Shown: positions 34,108 through 46,143, counted from the stretch's first letter. The stretch is 64,000 bases of DNA from Steinernema hermaphroditum (GCA_030435675.1 CM059621.1:14818001-14882000), one strand, 5' to 3'. The notes: generated by a model not told the origin, from the sequence alone. A program made the numbers and translations.

Positions 34108-36970
34108 CAGACGGTCATCTTCGAAAGAATCGTTTGCTCACCCAGAAGGAGTGTTAAAGTGATTGGATTTCTCTGCTGCACCAACTCTGCTTCTCGCCGC
34201 AGTCTGTCAGCACCGGGTTCCTACAGTCTTCACGGTCTCTTCACGACCCACAACACGTCCACAAGGTGGACCGAAATAAGCTGAAAATGTCAAAAATATT
34301 TCAATATCAAATTGCTCGTCCTGTATTTAAAAAAGACATTCTTTGTGTTATCTCATCATATGAGAACCCTTTCCGTGCTGCAGTTAAGGAATATCTTCTA
34401 AGGAACTTGAGACAGAACTGCAAAAATAAATTACGAATTACACCGAACTTCCCCTCAGATTTTCTTTCAACCAACATAGGTCACGCGAAAAAGTAGAGAT
34501 AGAGCCCGTATAAAAAGAGCTGAGAAAAGGTTCCAACCAAAAAATAAATAATTCCACTTAGGTCTCGTGATGGTGACGCAGGAATTCTGAAAAAAATTTG
34601 TTTTCCTGTCAACACTCCACTGCATTCATGAATGGAACATTTGGTCGCGGCAAGTGAAATCGAATGAAATAATTCACTTCCGTACGCCGGCTTTGAATGG
34701 AACTTATGGAGAGCAGACGCCAATTCGAAATGGTACAAACAAGAGGTATCACTTGGGAAACAAAAATCAACACAGAAAAGAACATTGATGAACTGTCAAT
34801 GAGCTGAAAAGAATATAGATCATCGGCATGTGTACCGGCGTTTTTAGATACATTTCTGCACAACGTGTAAGACACACGGGAAAATAAAAATATGGCAGTA
34901 TATGCCAAGTATATGCCTCAAGTGTCCCTCTACCAATACGGTAGTTGAAATAAAACACCAGATTTTGTTCAAAACGAATGAAATGGGATCGATGAAATGG
35001 ATTCGTTTCGCTCATTGGTATGGACGTGGATCACCTTAGCAAGGCTTGATGAACTTGCCAACAACCTTGGGGTGGGGTTTAACATTCGTCTTTTGTATTG
35101 GGCCTAACATCACAATGGACAAGGTGGCGAACGTCATGAAAAGATTTTCAAGAAATGAGAGCTATCTACTGATGGTCTGTTTTGCAAGTGTGCGCTTTCG
35201 CATAATCGGATGGTTCAGTAATTCCAAAGAGTTTCAGGTAGGACTGTAATATGGGACGACAGGTATGAGCTCAAAAATTGAAATCTGTGCTAAGCATTTG
35301 TGCAAAGGCAACAAACAAGGGCAATATCTTCTCACGATAGAAGACGGCATATTGTTGAATGTCGCAATCACCCGTTACAAAAATATGAAAACGAAAGTTC
35401 TGAAAGCTTAGCAGCAATTCTACCACGTTCAATATCACTGCCTAAACTGAGCAAATATCTTCTCGAATCTGTTTCTTCGATCGCCAACCCAAATACCGAA
35501 GAAGGAACATGTGCAGAGTGGCATGTTTACTACCACTCAAAACGCTCCATTGAATGGCTGTCAGCACAGCGGAACAAATAGAATAATAACTGTTTAGCCC
35601 AAGCAATGTGTGACGTAATCCGGCCCACTTCCAAAGTAACAATAAGCTCGAAAGCACTTTGGAATATTTAAAGGTAATGCAATGGAATGGGGGTCTTTCA
35701 TCGACGAGATTTTTTTTCATCCAAGAATGGTCATGTCTTACTTTACATTGTTTATTTTATAAAAACATTGTGCAGAGAGCAAAGGAAGACACACTGAGAA
35801 GAAATCGTTCGCTATGATTGGGCTATGATTTTCGTGGGCTATGCTATGAAAGATGTGATTTTCGTGTCGAGGTTAATTACGCATTCTCACTCGGCCAGCG
35901 GCCGTTCCCTCAATTGCTCTCTGAGTTTAAGAAAGATTGTTGTCAAGGCAAACTCTGTGGAAAATGCGAGTGTTGTTGCAAATTGAAAACTCTGTTTTAG
36001 GTCCCAAAACTGTTTAGAAGTTGTTTGGCAGAAGTACAAACATTCATTCTAGTGATACCACACGATGAAGCGAAATGTTTTCGTTAAATGTAATTGCATG
36101 CAAATGAATTGAATTGCTGTCTCAGCTGTGATAAGTCTCACTCGTGTCGCGAAAAAATCCGAAATTGGAGGATGTGGTCCGAATCTCCTTGTCCCCTTAA
36201 CAAAACAAAACAACAAGAAAAAGCAAAGCAAGAAACGTGGAGAAGAAATCTTTCGCGGGTAGGCAAAAATATGATTTTCGTATCGATGTTAATTGTACAC
36301 TCTCAGTGGTGAATGTTTGGCAATAACGGTTTCACTTACAGTGGAACGATCCAACATATCGATATCCATTGTGCAATCCCGGACTAGTTGCAAAATATTT
36401 AAAAAAAAATGGAGAAGACGCACATCCGTTGAACGACCAAAAATTAATTTTCTTCAGCGCCAGTTCCGATTAACTTTAGTTTAACTCCTGGACTAATAAC
36501 CCATCTCTCCGAAGCAGCCTGTGCCACAAAAATTTCGAGAGATGAGTTCTTAGTCCATCCGAATTTTCGCCGATTCCCAGATGCCCCGTGAAGCGCTCTA
36601 CCACTGACCGGTTCAACATCAACGCCCCGCCAGGGATGAAGCCTGCAGCAAGAGACATCCTCTTTTGTCTATTTTCTCGGTGTCAATGTGTAGCGCCTTT
36701 GATTCATGAAACAAAGTTGTAAAGTCGGTCCACCTCACTGTTGACGCTTTCTATTCAGAAAACCACCTGAAAAAGCCAATATTTGTGGATTTTGAATGTC
36801 GCCTATGAAACGGCTATCGTTGACGCGTCAGTTCTTCTGTTCGGGACCATTCGTGCGTCGAAGACAGATTTCACATGAAAATCCACCACCACATAAGGTG
36901 CGATAGCCACACTATACAATAATGCCATGTGCTGCGTCGATCCATTTACTGTCGCAATTTACATTTCCCG
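34108..36970. other. No supported gene
   Basis: A short duplicated pair lies at 35850-35890 and 36268-36305 (ATGATTTTCGT..CGA(G/T)GTTAAT). A LAAGFIPG repeat copy lies at 36615-36725. The region immediately upstream of 36,970 contains no clear TATA box for the protease gene. Confidence 0.35.
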
Positions 36971-36975
36971 TTTAG
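36971..36975 (+). promoter_or_regulatory. Probable spliced-leader acceptor for the insulysin gene
   Basis: TTTAG after a C/T-rich tract (ACATTTCCCG) ends 20 nt before the ATG at 36996. No upstream exon joins in frame, so trans-splicing here is the simplest start of the message. Confidence 0.5.
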
Positions 36976-36995
36976 AGGAGGCCGTAAAAATCGCA

Positions 36996-39900
36996 ATGGT
37001 CACCCATCACGCACAGGAAAGCGTTCCTCGAAGACTGGAATCAGTAGATCGGAAGCCCCTCCAGTGCTTGAAGAAAGAGTAAGTTCGGCGATCTGCTTTG
37101 AAGCGAGTCTATTATCACTGTAGAGACACAGTGCCGACTCCAGAGGAGAAACGATACCCTTACATCAAGAAGCTCCCTGGCGACCCTCGACAATACCGTG
37201 GCCTCGAACTCCCCAACGGATTGAGAGTTCTTCTCGTGTTCGATCCATCGAGATACTCCTGCGCTGCATCGTTGGATGTGCACGTGGGTGCTTGCGCGAA
37301 TCCTGAGAGCATCCCTGGAATAGCTCACTTGTGTGAACACACTATGCTCTTTGGCGGATCGGAGAGGTATCCGGAAAAGGATGATTTTTTCCGCCTTGTC
37401 AGCAACAGCTGTGGATTTGCAAATGCAAGTACAATAAAAGAGTGGACGAACTACTACTTCGAAGTAAGACAGGACTGCTTCTGGGTACTAACGAATACCG
37501 TAGTATGAACCAATCTTGATATTTAGGAGGTCCTTGATCATTTCATTCACCTCTTCGTCTCTCCTCTCTTCGCTGAAAGTTCGATCGAAAGCGAAATAGA
37601 GGCTGTAGATTCGGAATTCAGAAACGGTCAGAAGATGGATGATCGGAGACTGGCCAGACTCTGCAATGTGCTCTCGCGTCCTGGGCATGATATCTCCAAA
37701 TTCGGTACGGGAAACCGGCAAACACTCATGGACATTCCGAAGTCGAGGGGAATAAATATTCGCGACGAAGTGGTCAAATTCTACGAAAATCATTATTCGT
37801 CCAATGTGTAAGTGAATCTAATGATTTTCTCTGATCCCGTGACACTCTTTCAAACCTAGATGACAGTAATGTGTTGCATATTTTTGATTGTCTATGACCC
37901 GAATCTTAGCTGTAAACTTGAAGGCGACCCGTGCTGTCCTTTCCTCAATGACATCGTTTCAGTATGTCCCTTTGTATTGTCGGACCATACACGTTGAGTG
38001 AATTTGAAGAAATGATCCTCAGCATCCCTCTGCACGAGATCCCCAACCGCAATGTGAACCCTACGCTCTACAGGGAGCACTACTATGGCTCCGAAGAGAC
38101 GGGATTTCGAGTTGATGTGGTGTCTGTCAAGAACCAGAGACGTCTCACGATGAAATTTGCTGTAGAAGTCAATTCATCGCATCTGGAGTCGAGGCCCGAC
38201 AAACACGTCTGTACGTTTCTGGACTAAAGCACGGCACGGTCTTTCTATTTAGGCAAATTCTTGGCATATCAGGGCAAAGGATCGCTTGCACATGAGCTCA
38301 AACAACGAGGATGGTCGAAAGAGTTAGGCGCCTTGCACAGAAGTGGCTTAAGTGCCACTTGGACAGAGATAACTGTTTGGATCGACCTCAGCAAACAAGG
38401 TCTTGAACACGTGGAAGAGATAGTCGAACTGCTGTTCCTCTACATCGGACTGCTGAGGAGAAACGAACCATGTGAACAGCCTCTCTCGAACTCAGAGTCC
38501 ACATCCAAGAACGATGTTTCCACATACAAAATCGTCGTTTCTTATTCGGAAGCGCTCCGCCATTGTCCCCTGGAGGACGTGGCCCTGAAGGGGAAGCAGA
38601 TTCAGCGCCACGTCAATCGAGGATGTCACGAGACAGCTGACCCCGCGCAAAATGATCTACTTTGTGACCACGAAGGAGAATTCGACTTTGGAGGGCTTGC
38701 AGATGGAGCACTACTACGGTATCGAGTATAGAAAGACGACACTGGAGAACGCATTGGTGGAGAGGTTCGAGAGGGCCTTGGAGACGGAAAGTGAACTCTT
38801 TTGGATGCCTGAGCAGAACCGGTTCCTCGCGGAGATGCCCAACAAGACGGCGGACGCTAAGAGAGGCAAGCAAAAGAAGGAAAAGGTACGGTTCCTCGAT
38901 GAGAGAGAGAACATACCTCGCGAGATCGATTGCGACGAGTTCAAACGTATCTGGCACTTGGAGGACCGTCGTCCTTGTCGACCTTTCGCCAAGATCGAAG
39001 CCTTCCTCACTTTCCCCAATGTGGCCGTCGATCCGCAGAGCCAGGTGATAGCTCAGCTCTTCGTCCAATGCTTCGAGGTGAGCCGTGGGCGGGGTACTGT
39101 GGGAAACGGTCTTTTTGCTCCAGTACCAAACAAGGGCGGAGTTCTACGACGCCGAGCGAGCCGGACTCAAGGCAAAGGTGGCGACCCGCTGGCACGGACT
39201 CAAATTCGACTTCTGCGCCACCGATGATAGAACGTGTCAGGTCGTCGGCGACTACATTCGAAAGCTCGTCTCCTTCGAGCCCCAGAGGAAGGAATTCGCT
39301 GTTGTGCTCGACGCCCTCAGGCAGGAAATGCGCAACTTCGATGCCGAGCAGCCCTACGACCAGGGGGAACGCCTTCTGGACTATGTTCTTACCGAGGGCG
39401 GTTGGCCAACTTGGAAGCTTCTCCAAGCTTCTGACCTTGTGACGTTTGAAACGCTCGTGGACTTCATGCCGACCATGTGGAGCGCTCTTCACTTCGAGTT
39501 GCTCGCTCGTGGTCGCCTCACCGAGGATGTAAGTGGACACCTCAACGACAGATTCAATCAGCGGGGAGTTTTAGCGAATTTAACGTGTTCGAGAGATAGA
39601 CCTTTCCTGATTGATCTACGAAGTGTCACACTGAGATCTATACCCATGTGAGACATGACTGGGCATGTTTAGGTAATATTGCCAAACGATATGGCGCCAT
39701 AGGCATAATTTTTCATAACATAAGTCTTCTGGCAATTCGCCACTTACGCGCCTAATTTACTTCGATTTTTGCTTCAATTCGATAGCAACGGAATAGAAAC
39801 GTTCGCAAAGAGCATTAATATTCGTGCGAAGTGCCTCAAATCTGTGTTGTAGGAGGTCGCGCGGCTATGCAGTGACATCGTGCCACAGAACGGCGCTCGA

Positions 39901-40678
39901 GGGAGGCCTCTGTCGCCGGAAGAACTGAAGCCTCTTCGAGAAATGCAGATCCCCGCCGGCGTCTCCTACTTTTACGAACACAAACAGGCGATCCACCCTA
40001 ACAACTGCGTGGTCTTCTTCCTCCAAGTGGAACAAGACCCAGCGAGCTGCGTTCTTCTGGAGTTTCTCGTCTTGATAATGAGAGAACCGGCTCTCCACAC
40101 CTTGCGAACAACGGAGCATCTCGGTTATGTGGTTACTACGGAGCGTCGGAAGTCCGAAGGCACCAAGGGTCACGGTCTTTGCCTTACTGTACAGGGCGCT
40201 TGCGATCCAGAGTTCGTGGAGGAGCGAATCGAGGCATTCTTGGAGAACTTCGAGGTAACACAGAGTCGTTGAATCAACTTGATTGTCTTCTAGAAAACGC
40301 TTCTGAAAATGAGTTGGTTCGATATCTGGCTTTGCCGTCACGCGGTATGTACTGCCGTAGACCAGTACTGGGAGGAAATCGAAACGAAATGTTAGCAATT
40401 CGAATATTGTGAGTTTGAGATCGCCGCAGCTGAAGACAGCTCTTTTAGCTGACCTTATGAAGTCCGAATTGAAAAAGGTGACGATAGACGACGTTGTGAA
40501 GTTCTATAAGGAGAAGATCATGGCCGACTCCGAGAAACGCCAAAAAGTGTCGATTTGGGTGCGTTCCACGATAGACTCTGACGAGCATGCAGCACCGAAG
40601 AATGGACTCGTCGAAATCAAGGATTTGGAGCAGTTCAAGACTGCTTGCCCCCCATACGATTGGCCAGAAAAAGAATGA
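36996..40678 (+). CDS. IDE: Insulysin-family (M16A) zinc metalloprotease, eight exons, damaged 3' end
   Basis: The exons are 36996-37078, 37124-37484, 37527-37807, 37963-38210, 38253-39077, 39124-39528, 39853-40254 and 40294-40678, totalling about 996 codons, the usual length of insulin-degrading enzymes. Family landmarks are RGLELPNG, the zinc motif HLCEH (HxxEH), the distal zinc ligand in ESEIEAVDSE, FGTGNRQTL, FRAEQP-like NFDAEQPYDQG, TLRTTEHLGYVV near the C-terminal substrate site, and VVKFYKEKI. Oddities: one extra Thr follows HLCEH. A one-base surplus in the GGGG run at 38590-38593 breaks the frame. Exon 8 switches frame near 40,310, lacks about 20 nt near 40,340-40,360, meets an in-frame TAG near 40,390, and switches again before 40,440. 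In animals the family degrades small peptides in cytosol or extracellular space. This copy may be a recent pseudogene or may contain sequence errors. Confidence 0.85.
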
Positions 40679-40794
40679 TCAGAAGAGGTTACAAGAAAGC
40701 CAGATCTGTCCACGACATGGTGAAAAATCTCGAGTCTCGGTCTGGAAGTCATTTCAGTCTTGAACCTCAAAGTTGAAAAGTTTCGTCACACTGC

Positions 40795-40905
40795 GATAAA
40801 TTAATGGCCAATTCCGATAAACACTAAGAACGTTTTGTCTGGGTGCGTTCCACAACAGACTCTGAGGAACATGTGGCACAAAAGATCGCGCATCGTTCTA
40901 AGCAA
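40795..40905 (+). pseudogene. Decayed duplicate of the insulysin 3' end
   Basis: The sequence reads LMANSDKH, then a stop, then WVRSTTDSEEHVA. It parallels IMADSEKR and WVRSTIDSDEHAA in the last exon of the adjacent gene. It ends in unrelated sequence and is preceded by CTCGAG-type simple repeats. It is a second, older partial copy, showing that the locus once held more than one insulysin unit. Confidence 0.75.
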
Positions 40906-40938
40906 TAGAAATCGGAGCTTTGTGCAAACATCAAAATT

Positions 40939-41085
40939 TTAACCATTCCAGGTGATCATCTGACGCCGCGCCCTGGGTGTACCAAGAAGTTTATGGAGCT
41001 CCTTCTGCATCGATTCCTCTCCGGGAAAAATCTGCAGGCTAGAGTCGAAGATGTTATTGAGCCAGGTTTCGAGTTCCTCGTCATT
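40939..41085 (-). pseudogene. Mariner transposase C-terminal remnant
   Basis: The minus-strand frame reads FKNDEELETWLNNIFDS (its first two residues lie just above 41085), ending ELHKL followed by RARRQMITWNG and a stop. Mariner transposases typically end with an NDEDLKxW..FFDS, IHKL and R.Q..I..NG pattern. Only about 49 codons remain and a stop lies just upstream, so the rest of the transposase is gone. Confidence 0.6.
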
Positions 41086-41099
41086 TTTAAATGAAACTC

Positions 41100-41845
41100 A
41101 TCTCATCGCCTGTGACAATCCTATACAGAAAGACGGCGCTTTTATGCGCGCATTCCATGATTTTTGGTCTCCTGCAAATTCCATACTATGAAAACCAAAA
41201 CAATGACATACAGTACAGTTTATAGAGCGATTGTAGAGGCGTATGATGCGTATGTTGAGATTGGTGTCACAATAAAAAAACACTTTAACAAAAGAATTTA
41301 AAAAAGCGCGAAATCTTCCCCGTCAACGTTAAACTTAATTTCGCGATTGAATAGTTCAAGAGTTAAACACAGAAATCAAACTATTCCCTGGAAAACGTGG
41401 TAAATAATAAAGGTGCATTTTCTGCTAGCTTGTTACTTATTACCAACTACGACGAGAGTCGGTAGATAGACAAGGCAAAAATGGGGATTAACGAATCCTA
41501 TGTCCATGTTCGACGAACAGAACATAACAATGAAACATTTAATACGAAAGATCCGTGAAAATTTTATACTCGCAAAAATTAAAAGAAGAAGCACTCTTAC
41601 CTTGGGCAAAAATATTACTCATTCGCAATCACATACTATTACTGTGTAAGACTGAAATAGAGTGGATCTACTGTAGGTAAATATAGGACAAAAGTGAAAA
41701 TAATACCATGAAAGTCGGTCCAACTCATCGATCAAAACCAACAAAGACAATAGTAATATATATAATCGGTTCGAGTCGGATGTATGTTTGGTGCTCTCTG
41801 GGGAAAATCAGAATCTCCCGACAAACCGTTTTTGATTTTCTTATT
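41100..41845. other. No gene seen
   Basis: The minus-strand ORF at 41098-41283 precedes the transposase remnant but has no mariner similarity that I can see. The rest is AT-rich. Confidence 0.35.
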
Positions 41846-42110
41846 CGCTAGTGGTTCCGAGAGGCGAAGAGCTGATTCCTGACTTCGAAGTTTCAGCAAG
41901 CCTTCGCCTTCTCTGGTGGTGCGGATGGAGTCGGGCGGCAGTGACGTGCTTCTTGGTAAGAAGTTGGAACGGCTCCCTGGTGTTCCAGGCCTTGTGGGAG
42001 CCGGGGCGATCACTGTGCCAACAACAACGGTCGAGAACGACCGCTCACTCAACTCGCTCGGCTCAGACAGCCTCAGAGATGGCGAGTGGACGACCCGATC
42101 GATCAACATA
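41846..42110 (+). mobile_element. SINE-like family 1, partial copy
   Basis: It contains GAGGCGAAGAGCTGATTCC, TTTCAGCAAGCCTTCGCCTT (shared only with the 16.7-kb copy), CGGCTCCCTGGTGTTCCAGG and GAGTGGACGACCCGA. It lacks the 5' end and an internal block. Confidence 0.75.
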
Positions 42111-42521
42111 TTACTATTCTGAATTGTTCCATTGTATTCCGGAATAAACTAAAAAGTGGTACCGTTATAGAAATCTAGAATTTGCAAAAGGTACTGAAAT
42201 GTTCACATTTTATGAAATTTAAATTACTATTCTTTTGTGCAAACTGACAGTGTGCATCATGTATATTTATGTTTAAACGATCCTTAACCAATGAGATTTT
42301 CTGTGCACTTCCTAACGATCTTTATTTCTGTCAAGAGTGACACTCATGCATGCACTCTGTGCAAAATAACACCTCGGCCTCTTTTTCTAAACACTGATAA
42401 TTTCACTTTTGCAGTTTTATTACCTAACCGTAATAGAGAAAACGTCACAAAAACAGCCGTTAATGTCAGATTTCGCTCTGCATAAGACGTCCGCTGATCG
42501 AAGTGCACGTTCAGCAACACT

Positions 42522-42529
42522 TATATATC
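42522..42529 (+). promoter_or_regulatory. TATA-like element of the 42.6-kb CTLD gene
   Basis: TATATATC lies 36-43 nt upstream of the ATG at 42565. The minus-strand CTLD genes at 46143 and 59688 have TATA boxes at a matching distance. Confidence 0.5.
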
Positions 42530-42564
42530 ACTGTCTCCATGTCTCCACTCCGTCACCTCCAGCT

Positions 42565-43092
42565 ATGTTGATGTTTTCCCTCCTCTTCCCCGTTGTTTTA
42601 GCCGCCGATCCTCTACGTTCCAGTGCAGGTGGAAAGTACACGTTACATCTATTCAAAAATTCATTCAATCTAGGCTCCCCGGCTTGTCCATCCAACTGGT
42701 CTGGATGGAACAACCACTGCTACTTCTTCAACAGCATTCCTCTTGCGTGGAAGGACGCCGAGAGCTTCTGCCTCACCCAAGGCGCCCATCTGACTTCGAT
42801 CCAAAGCGACGAGGAGAATCGGTTCGTTTGGAATCTTGGAAAGGTCGACTCCGCTTGGATCGGCGGATCTGCTGGATTTGCCGAATACGTCTTCACGTGG
42901 ACCGATGGCACGCAGTGGGACGCTTTTCAGTGGCTGAAAATGGATATTGGAAACGGAGCCTGTGTTCCGGTATATTTAGATTTTATGAGAGCAAGGAAAG
43001 TACCTCCATTTTAGATCGGCTCAAACCTCCGCTGGAAACCCACAATATGTGAAAAGCAGCTGTCTTCGGTTTGCCGAAAATCACTGATTTAA
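42565..43092 (+). CDS. Secreted C-type lectin-like protein, single CTLD (145 aa)
   Basis: The exons are 42565-42628, 42674-42969 and 43015-43092, with 45-nt introns in phase 1 and phase 0. The start was chosen because it opens a signal peptide (MLMFSLLFPVVLAADP). An upstream in-frame extension lacks one. The CTLD runs from ACPSNW to the end: CYFF, GAHLTSIQSDEEN, AWIGGS, FTWTDGTQW, then CVP...W...C and a final VC pair. The usual sugar-binding EPN/QPD and WND triads are not evident, so carbohydrate binding is uncertain. Secretion is predicted. CTLD proteins in nematodes are often gut or epidermal and immune-responsive, but that is family knowledge and not shown here. Confidence 0.85.
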
Positions 43093-43404
43093 TCCCATTT
43101 TCGAAGTGTATATCTATTTGCATCCCGATATCTATTTGAATGAGAATTTACTTATCTCTGTGCCCACGGACCTAAATAGCCAATATAGCCAAGGGCGGCG
43201 AGAACAACTATATCATGACCAAAAATACGCTTAGCCTATTATTACTAAGGCGTTCACTTGCGCAAATATCGATTGCAAAAATAAATTTATCAATTAAGGC
43301 AGCGGACAATTTAAACATTTTCCAAGTCGCCCTTTTACTTACCAAAAATGATTTCAATCGTATTATTCTCTTGGACACAAAAACAATATCAACAACTTAG
43401 GACC

Positions 43405-43680
43405 AAAGTATTTGGCGGAGCATTGGAATACGGATGCTTTTATGGTTACCATTTACTGGTGCGACTACTTCTTCCAAGCTGTCACCTCCACATATAGGAT
43501 GCTTATGGAAATTCCATTCCTGACATCTGTCTGGATGCCCCTCTTTCAGCCACCTTGTATTTATTTAGACGATTGCAGTCGACTTCTTTGCATGGGAGTA
43601 CAACAACACTATTGGAATATTGGAATTGGCATTTGAACCATTGCACAAAAATGTCTTACAGATGTTGCTCTTTATAAGTG
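43405..43680 (+). pseudogene. Degenerate CTLD fragment
   Basis: TSVWMPL resembles the SVWIG strand of neighbouring CTLDs. Further on, two frames give AWEYNNT, then YWNWHLNHC and MSYRCC, matching the WNxxNW...C......C end of a CTLD. The pieces lie in different frames, so this would be a dead copy. It sits directly beside a SINE-like insertion at 43706. Confidence 0.4.
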
Positions 43681-43705
43681 CTTTACTGAAAGTTCGAATT
43701 TAACC

Positions 43706-44309
43706 GTCTTTCATTTGTGCCCCCAGCGATCGGTCGGGTCGTCCGCTCGCTCTCTCTGAGGCTGTCTGAGCCGATTGAGTTGAGTGAGCGGTCGTTCTCG
43801 GCCGTCGTTGTTGGCGCAATGATCGCCCCGGCTCCCAGAAGGCCTGGAACACCAGGGAGCCGTAGTTCCACCGTCTTGCCAAGAAGCCCGTCACTGCCGC
43901 CCGACTCCACTCGCGCCGCCAGAGAAGCCGAAGAACCGCCACAATTCCGTAGTCCGCGTCGCCAGCTGCCTTGATGGTTCCCGGTTCGCCTGTTGTGCTC
44001 CGACAACGCGTTTCGCCTGCATGCCTGTTCTTCACTCGTGCCGCCCACGGAAGCTGCCGAAGAAGCTCCTCAACTCCGACGTCCGCGCCGCCACCTGAGC
44101 TGAAGATGGGTTTGCTGTGCTCCACCGTCTCCGGAATCAGCTCTTCGCCTCTCTGATGCCCGCGCACACTAATGGGATCGCCGTGCTCTACTCTGATGTG
44201 CCGAAGTCAGAAGAAGACCGGCGACTACGGAGTGATAATGTGTTTCTTGTGCATATATACGACGTCTCGCAAGGCGTAAGCCTTTGATACGAGAAATAAA
44301 CTCGTAAAC
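43706..44309 (-). mobile_element. SINE-like family 1, full copy with 11-bp target duplication
   Basis: The element is reversed and flanked by TCGAATTTAAC at 43694-43704 and 44310-44320. It is almost identical to the 47758-48358 copy (one substitution noticed, plus 8 bp absent from the other copy). It is GC-rich and has no terminal inverted repeats and no poly-A tail. It carries an uninterrupted frame of about 155 codons (GGGADVGVEELLRQ core) that is not conserved in older copies. The variable target duplication suggests reverse-transcription-mediated insertion. Confidence 0.85.
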
Positions 44310-44324
44310 TCGAATTTAACGTGA

Positions 44325-45085
44325 AGCCATTCACTTACTTAAAGGCGAAACTGACTTCCAAAAATGAATAAACTTTAGTAACATTTTTTACACTTTTAGC
44401 AGCTTTTTACATAAATCTATAAATCCCGTTCCATGACTGAATATTTGCTCTTCAGGTTCGTCTGCTACTATTGATTTTCTTGGTGCCTGAATTTTTGCAT
44501 AAACGGTTGCGGCATCGTTGCAACCGATCCCAGGAGAACTGATCCCATAACTGACAGCTGCATTGGAACTGGAGCGTAGCGTGTAGCGTCATTGTACATA
44601 TAGCTACGTAGCCGAAAGCTATTTTGACATCGTGAGATCAGATTTTTGGACGGACGTCGTGGAACCCGACACACCCGCTTGATACTCCAGACAACTTCTG
44701 TAAATTAAAGATACTCAGCTGGTTCTTCAAAAATACAATATTGGAAACGTCTGTCTGCGATTGGACCGATTCTGCAAAAATGTTTTAACCTTGTTGCACG
44801 TTTTTTAGTTTTCAAGTCGATCACCAAGTCGTGGGGCAGAATTAAAAAAATTATTAACACCGCTCAGAGCAGCAACCACAAGCCCGACTGAGAAGACCAC
44901 CAGAATAGACATTCGTGTCGGGACCTCCATCAGTTCTTTAAAGGCTGATGTGCCTCTGTCTTGTCGTTATTGAAGGCACGTAATATTGACACTCAAGAAG
45001 TCAAGAAGGGCTTGTAAAACGGATCCTTAAAGAGCTGAGCCGAGGCAACAATGAAGGACACCGAGCCAACTCTCTTCATATACTC
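44325..45085. other. No gene seen
   Basis: Short ORFs only. This is the 3' flank of the minus-strand double-CTLD gene. Confidence 0.35.
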
Positions 45086-45086
45086 T

Positions 45087-45092
45087 TTATTT
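45087..45092 (-). terminator. Poly(A) signal AATAAA of the double-CTLD gene
   Basis: AATAAA on the minus strand lies about 20 nt after the stop codon at 45113. Confidence 0.7.
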
Positions 45093-45112
45093 CCCATTAT
45101 ATCCCCTCAAGT

Positions 45113-46143
45113 TCACACAAAGTAGTGCTTGTAAACGTTTCTGAAGAACTCCTCCTTGTTGAGCTTCATCGCGACGTAGTCGTCGATGGGCTTCTTGCAG
45201 ATGAAGTGGAAGGGGTGGTCGCAGTAGCTGGCAGTCCATCCCTGCACTGGTGCGGCGCTGCTGGCGCCGTTGGCGTGAGAGAGCTAAAGAAGGTGCATAG
45301 ATCAAGACCATTAAGTGAAGCCCTACTTCAACACAGTTGAATCCGCTGACGGGGCTATACTTCCAGTTGTTGTAGTTCCACAGCGATCCGTCGGACCAAG
45401 CGAACTGAGTGGTGTTTCCAACGCGTTGACCTCCGATCCAGGCCTCGAGTCTGTGAGTGTCGGGCGTCATCGGGTACATCACCTTCCTGATGAAGTCGGA
45501 CTCCTCCTTCGAGTGAACGGACGCCAAGTGGGCTCCCTTGTACTTGCAGTAGTCCTCGGCCTGGGACCAGGTCTTCTGCTCCTTCGTGTAGTAGAGGTAG
45601 TGGTGGTCGCCGAACGACTGCCAGCCATCGGGATCGGCGCAGGGGCTCACAGGCTCAGTTTCGCACACGTAGGGGAACACCTCGTTGCACTTTCCGGACG
45701 ACCATCGGCCGGTGGCGGAGTCGATCTGGAGGCAGTGTCCAGTGGGGTTAGGCTGGTTGGCCGCCCAGTTGGTGAAGGTGAAGGGCGATTCGTCGTCCCA
45801 GGCCCAGAAGCCCTCTTCGTCGTTTCCGCCGAGCCAGAACTTCTTCTGCTTCAGGTGAAGGTTGACGCTGAGGAAAGCAGCCGCTTCTAAAAGAGAGCTC
45901 ACATGCCAGCTCTACAGTATCGCTCTTACCTTGGATGACCTCATTGTCCCGGGCGGTGGTGACCGAAGCGAGATTGGCGCCGAAGTTGGCGCAGGTCTGT
46001 CGGGCGCTCCTCGTGTTCAACGCGACGGGGATGATGTGGTAGCACTTGTCGCGGCGACTGCTCAGGAGACCGCCGGCGGGGCAGGGCCGGAAGGCGGTGG
46101 TCGCGGCGATGGCCAAGAGGGCGACGAGCACGAGTGTCTTCAT
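45113..46143 (-). CDS. Secreted double-CTLD protein (314 aa)
   Basis: The exons are 46143-45930, 45886-45327 and 45283-45113, with two 43-nt introns in phase 1 and phase 0. The signal peptide is MKTLVLVALLAIAATTA. CTLD1 has CPAGG, DKCYHIIP, GANLASV, FWLGGND, TFTNWAANQPNPTGHC and GKC....YVCE. CTLD2 has WQSFGDHHYLYY, GAHLASVHSKEE, AWIGGQRV, FAWSDGSLWNYNNW, FNCVE and C......FICKK. CTLD1 has QPN where galactose- or mannose-type lectins have QPD or EPN, but the WND loop is W-S-S-G, so calcium-sugar binding is doubtful. About 45 residues follow CTLD2's last strand, ending KHYFV. It is closest in layout to the 55079-56791 gene. It lies between two inverted SINE-like copies. Confidence 0.9.

Noticed and set aside
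38613..39540. Long antisense frames opposite the insulysin gene
   Set aside because: They mirror the codon bias of the plus-strand exons, which carry clear family motifs. They are shadows.
45315..45890. A 191-codon plus-strand frame opposite the double-CTLD gene
   Set aside because: It is a shadow of the large CTLD exon on the minus strand; its Val/Gly/Leu-rich composition follows from that exon.
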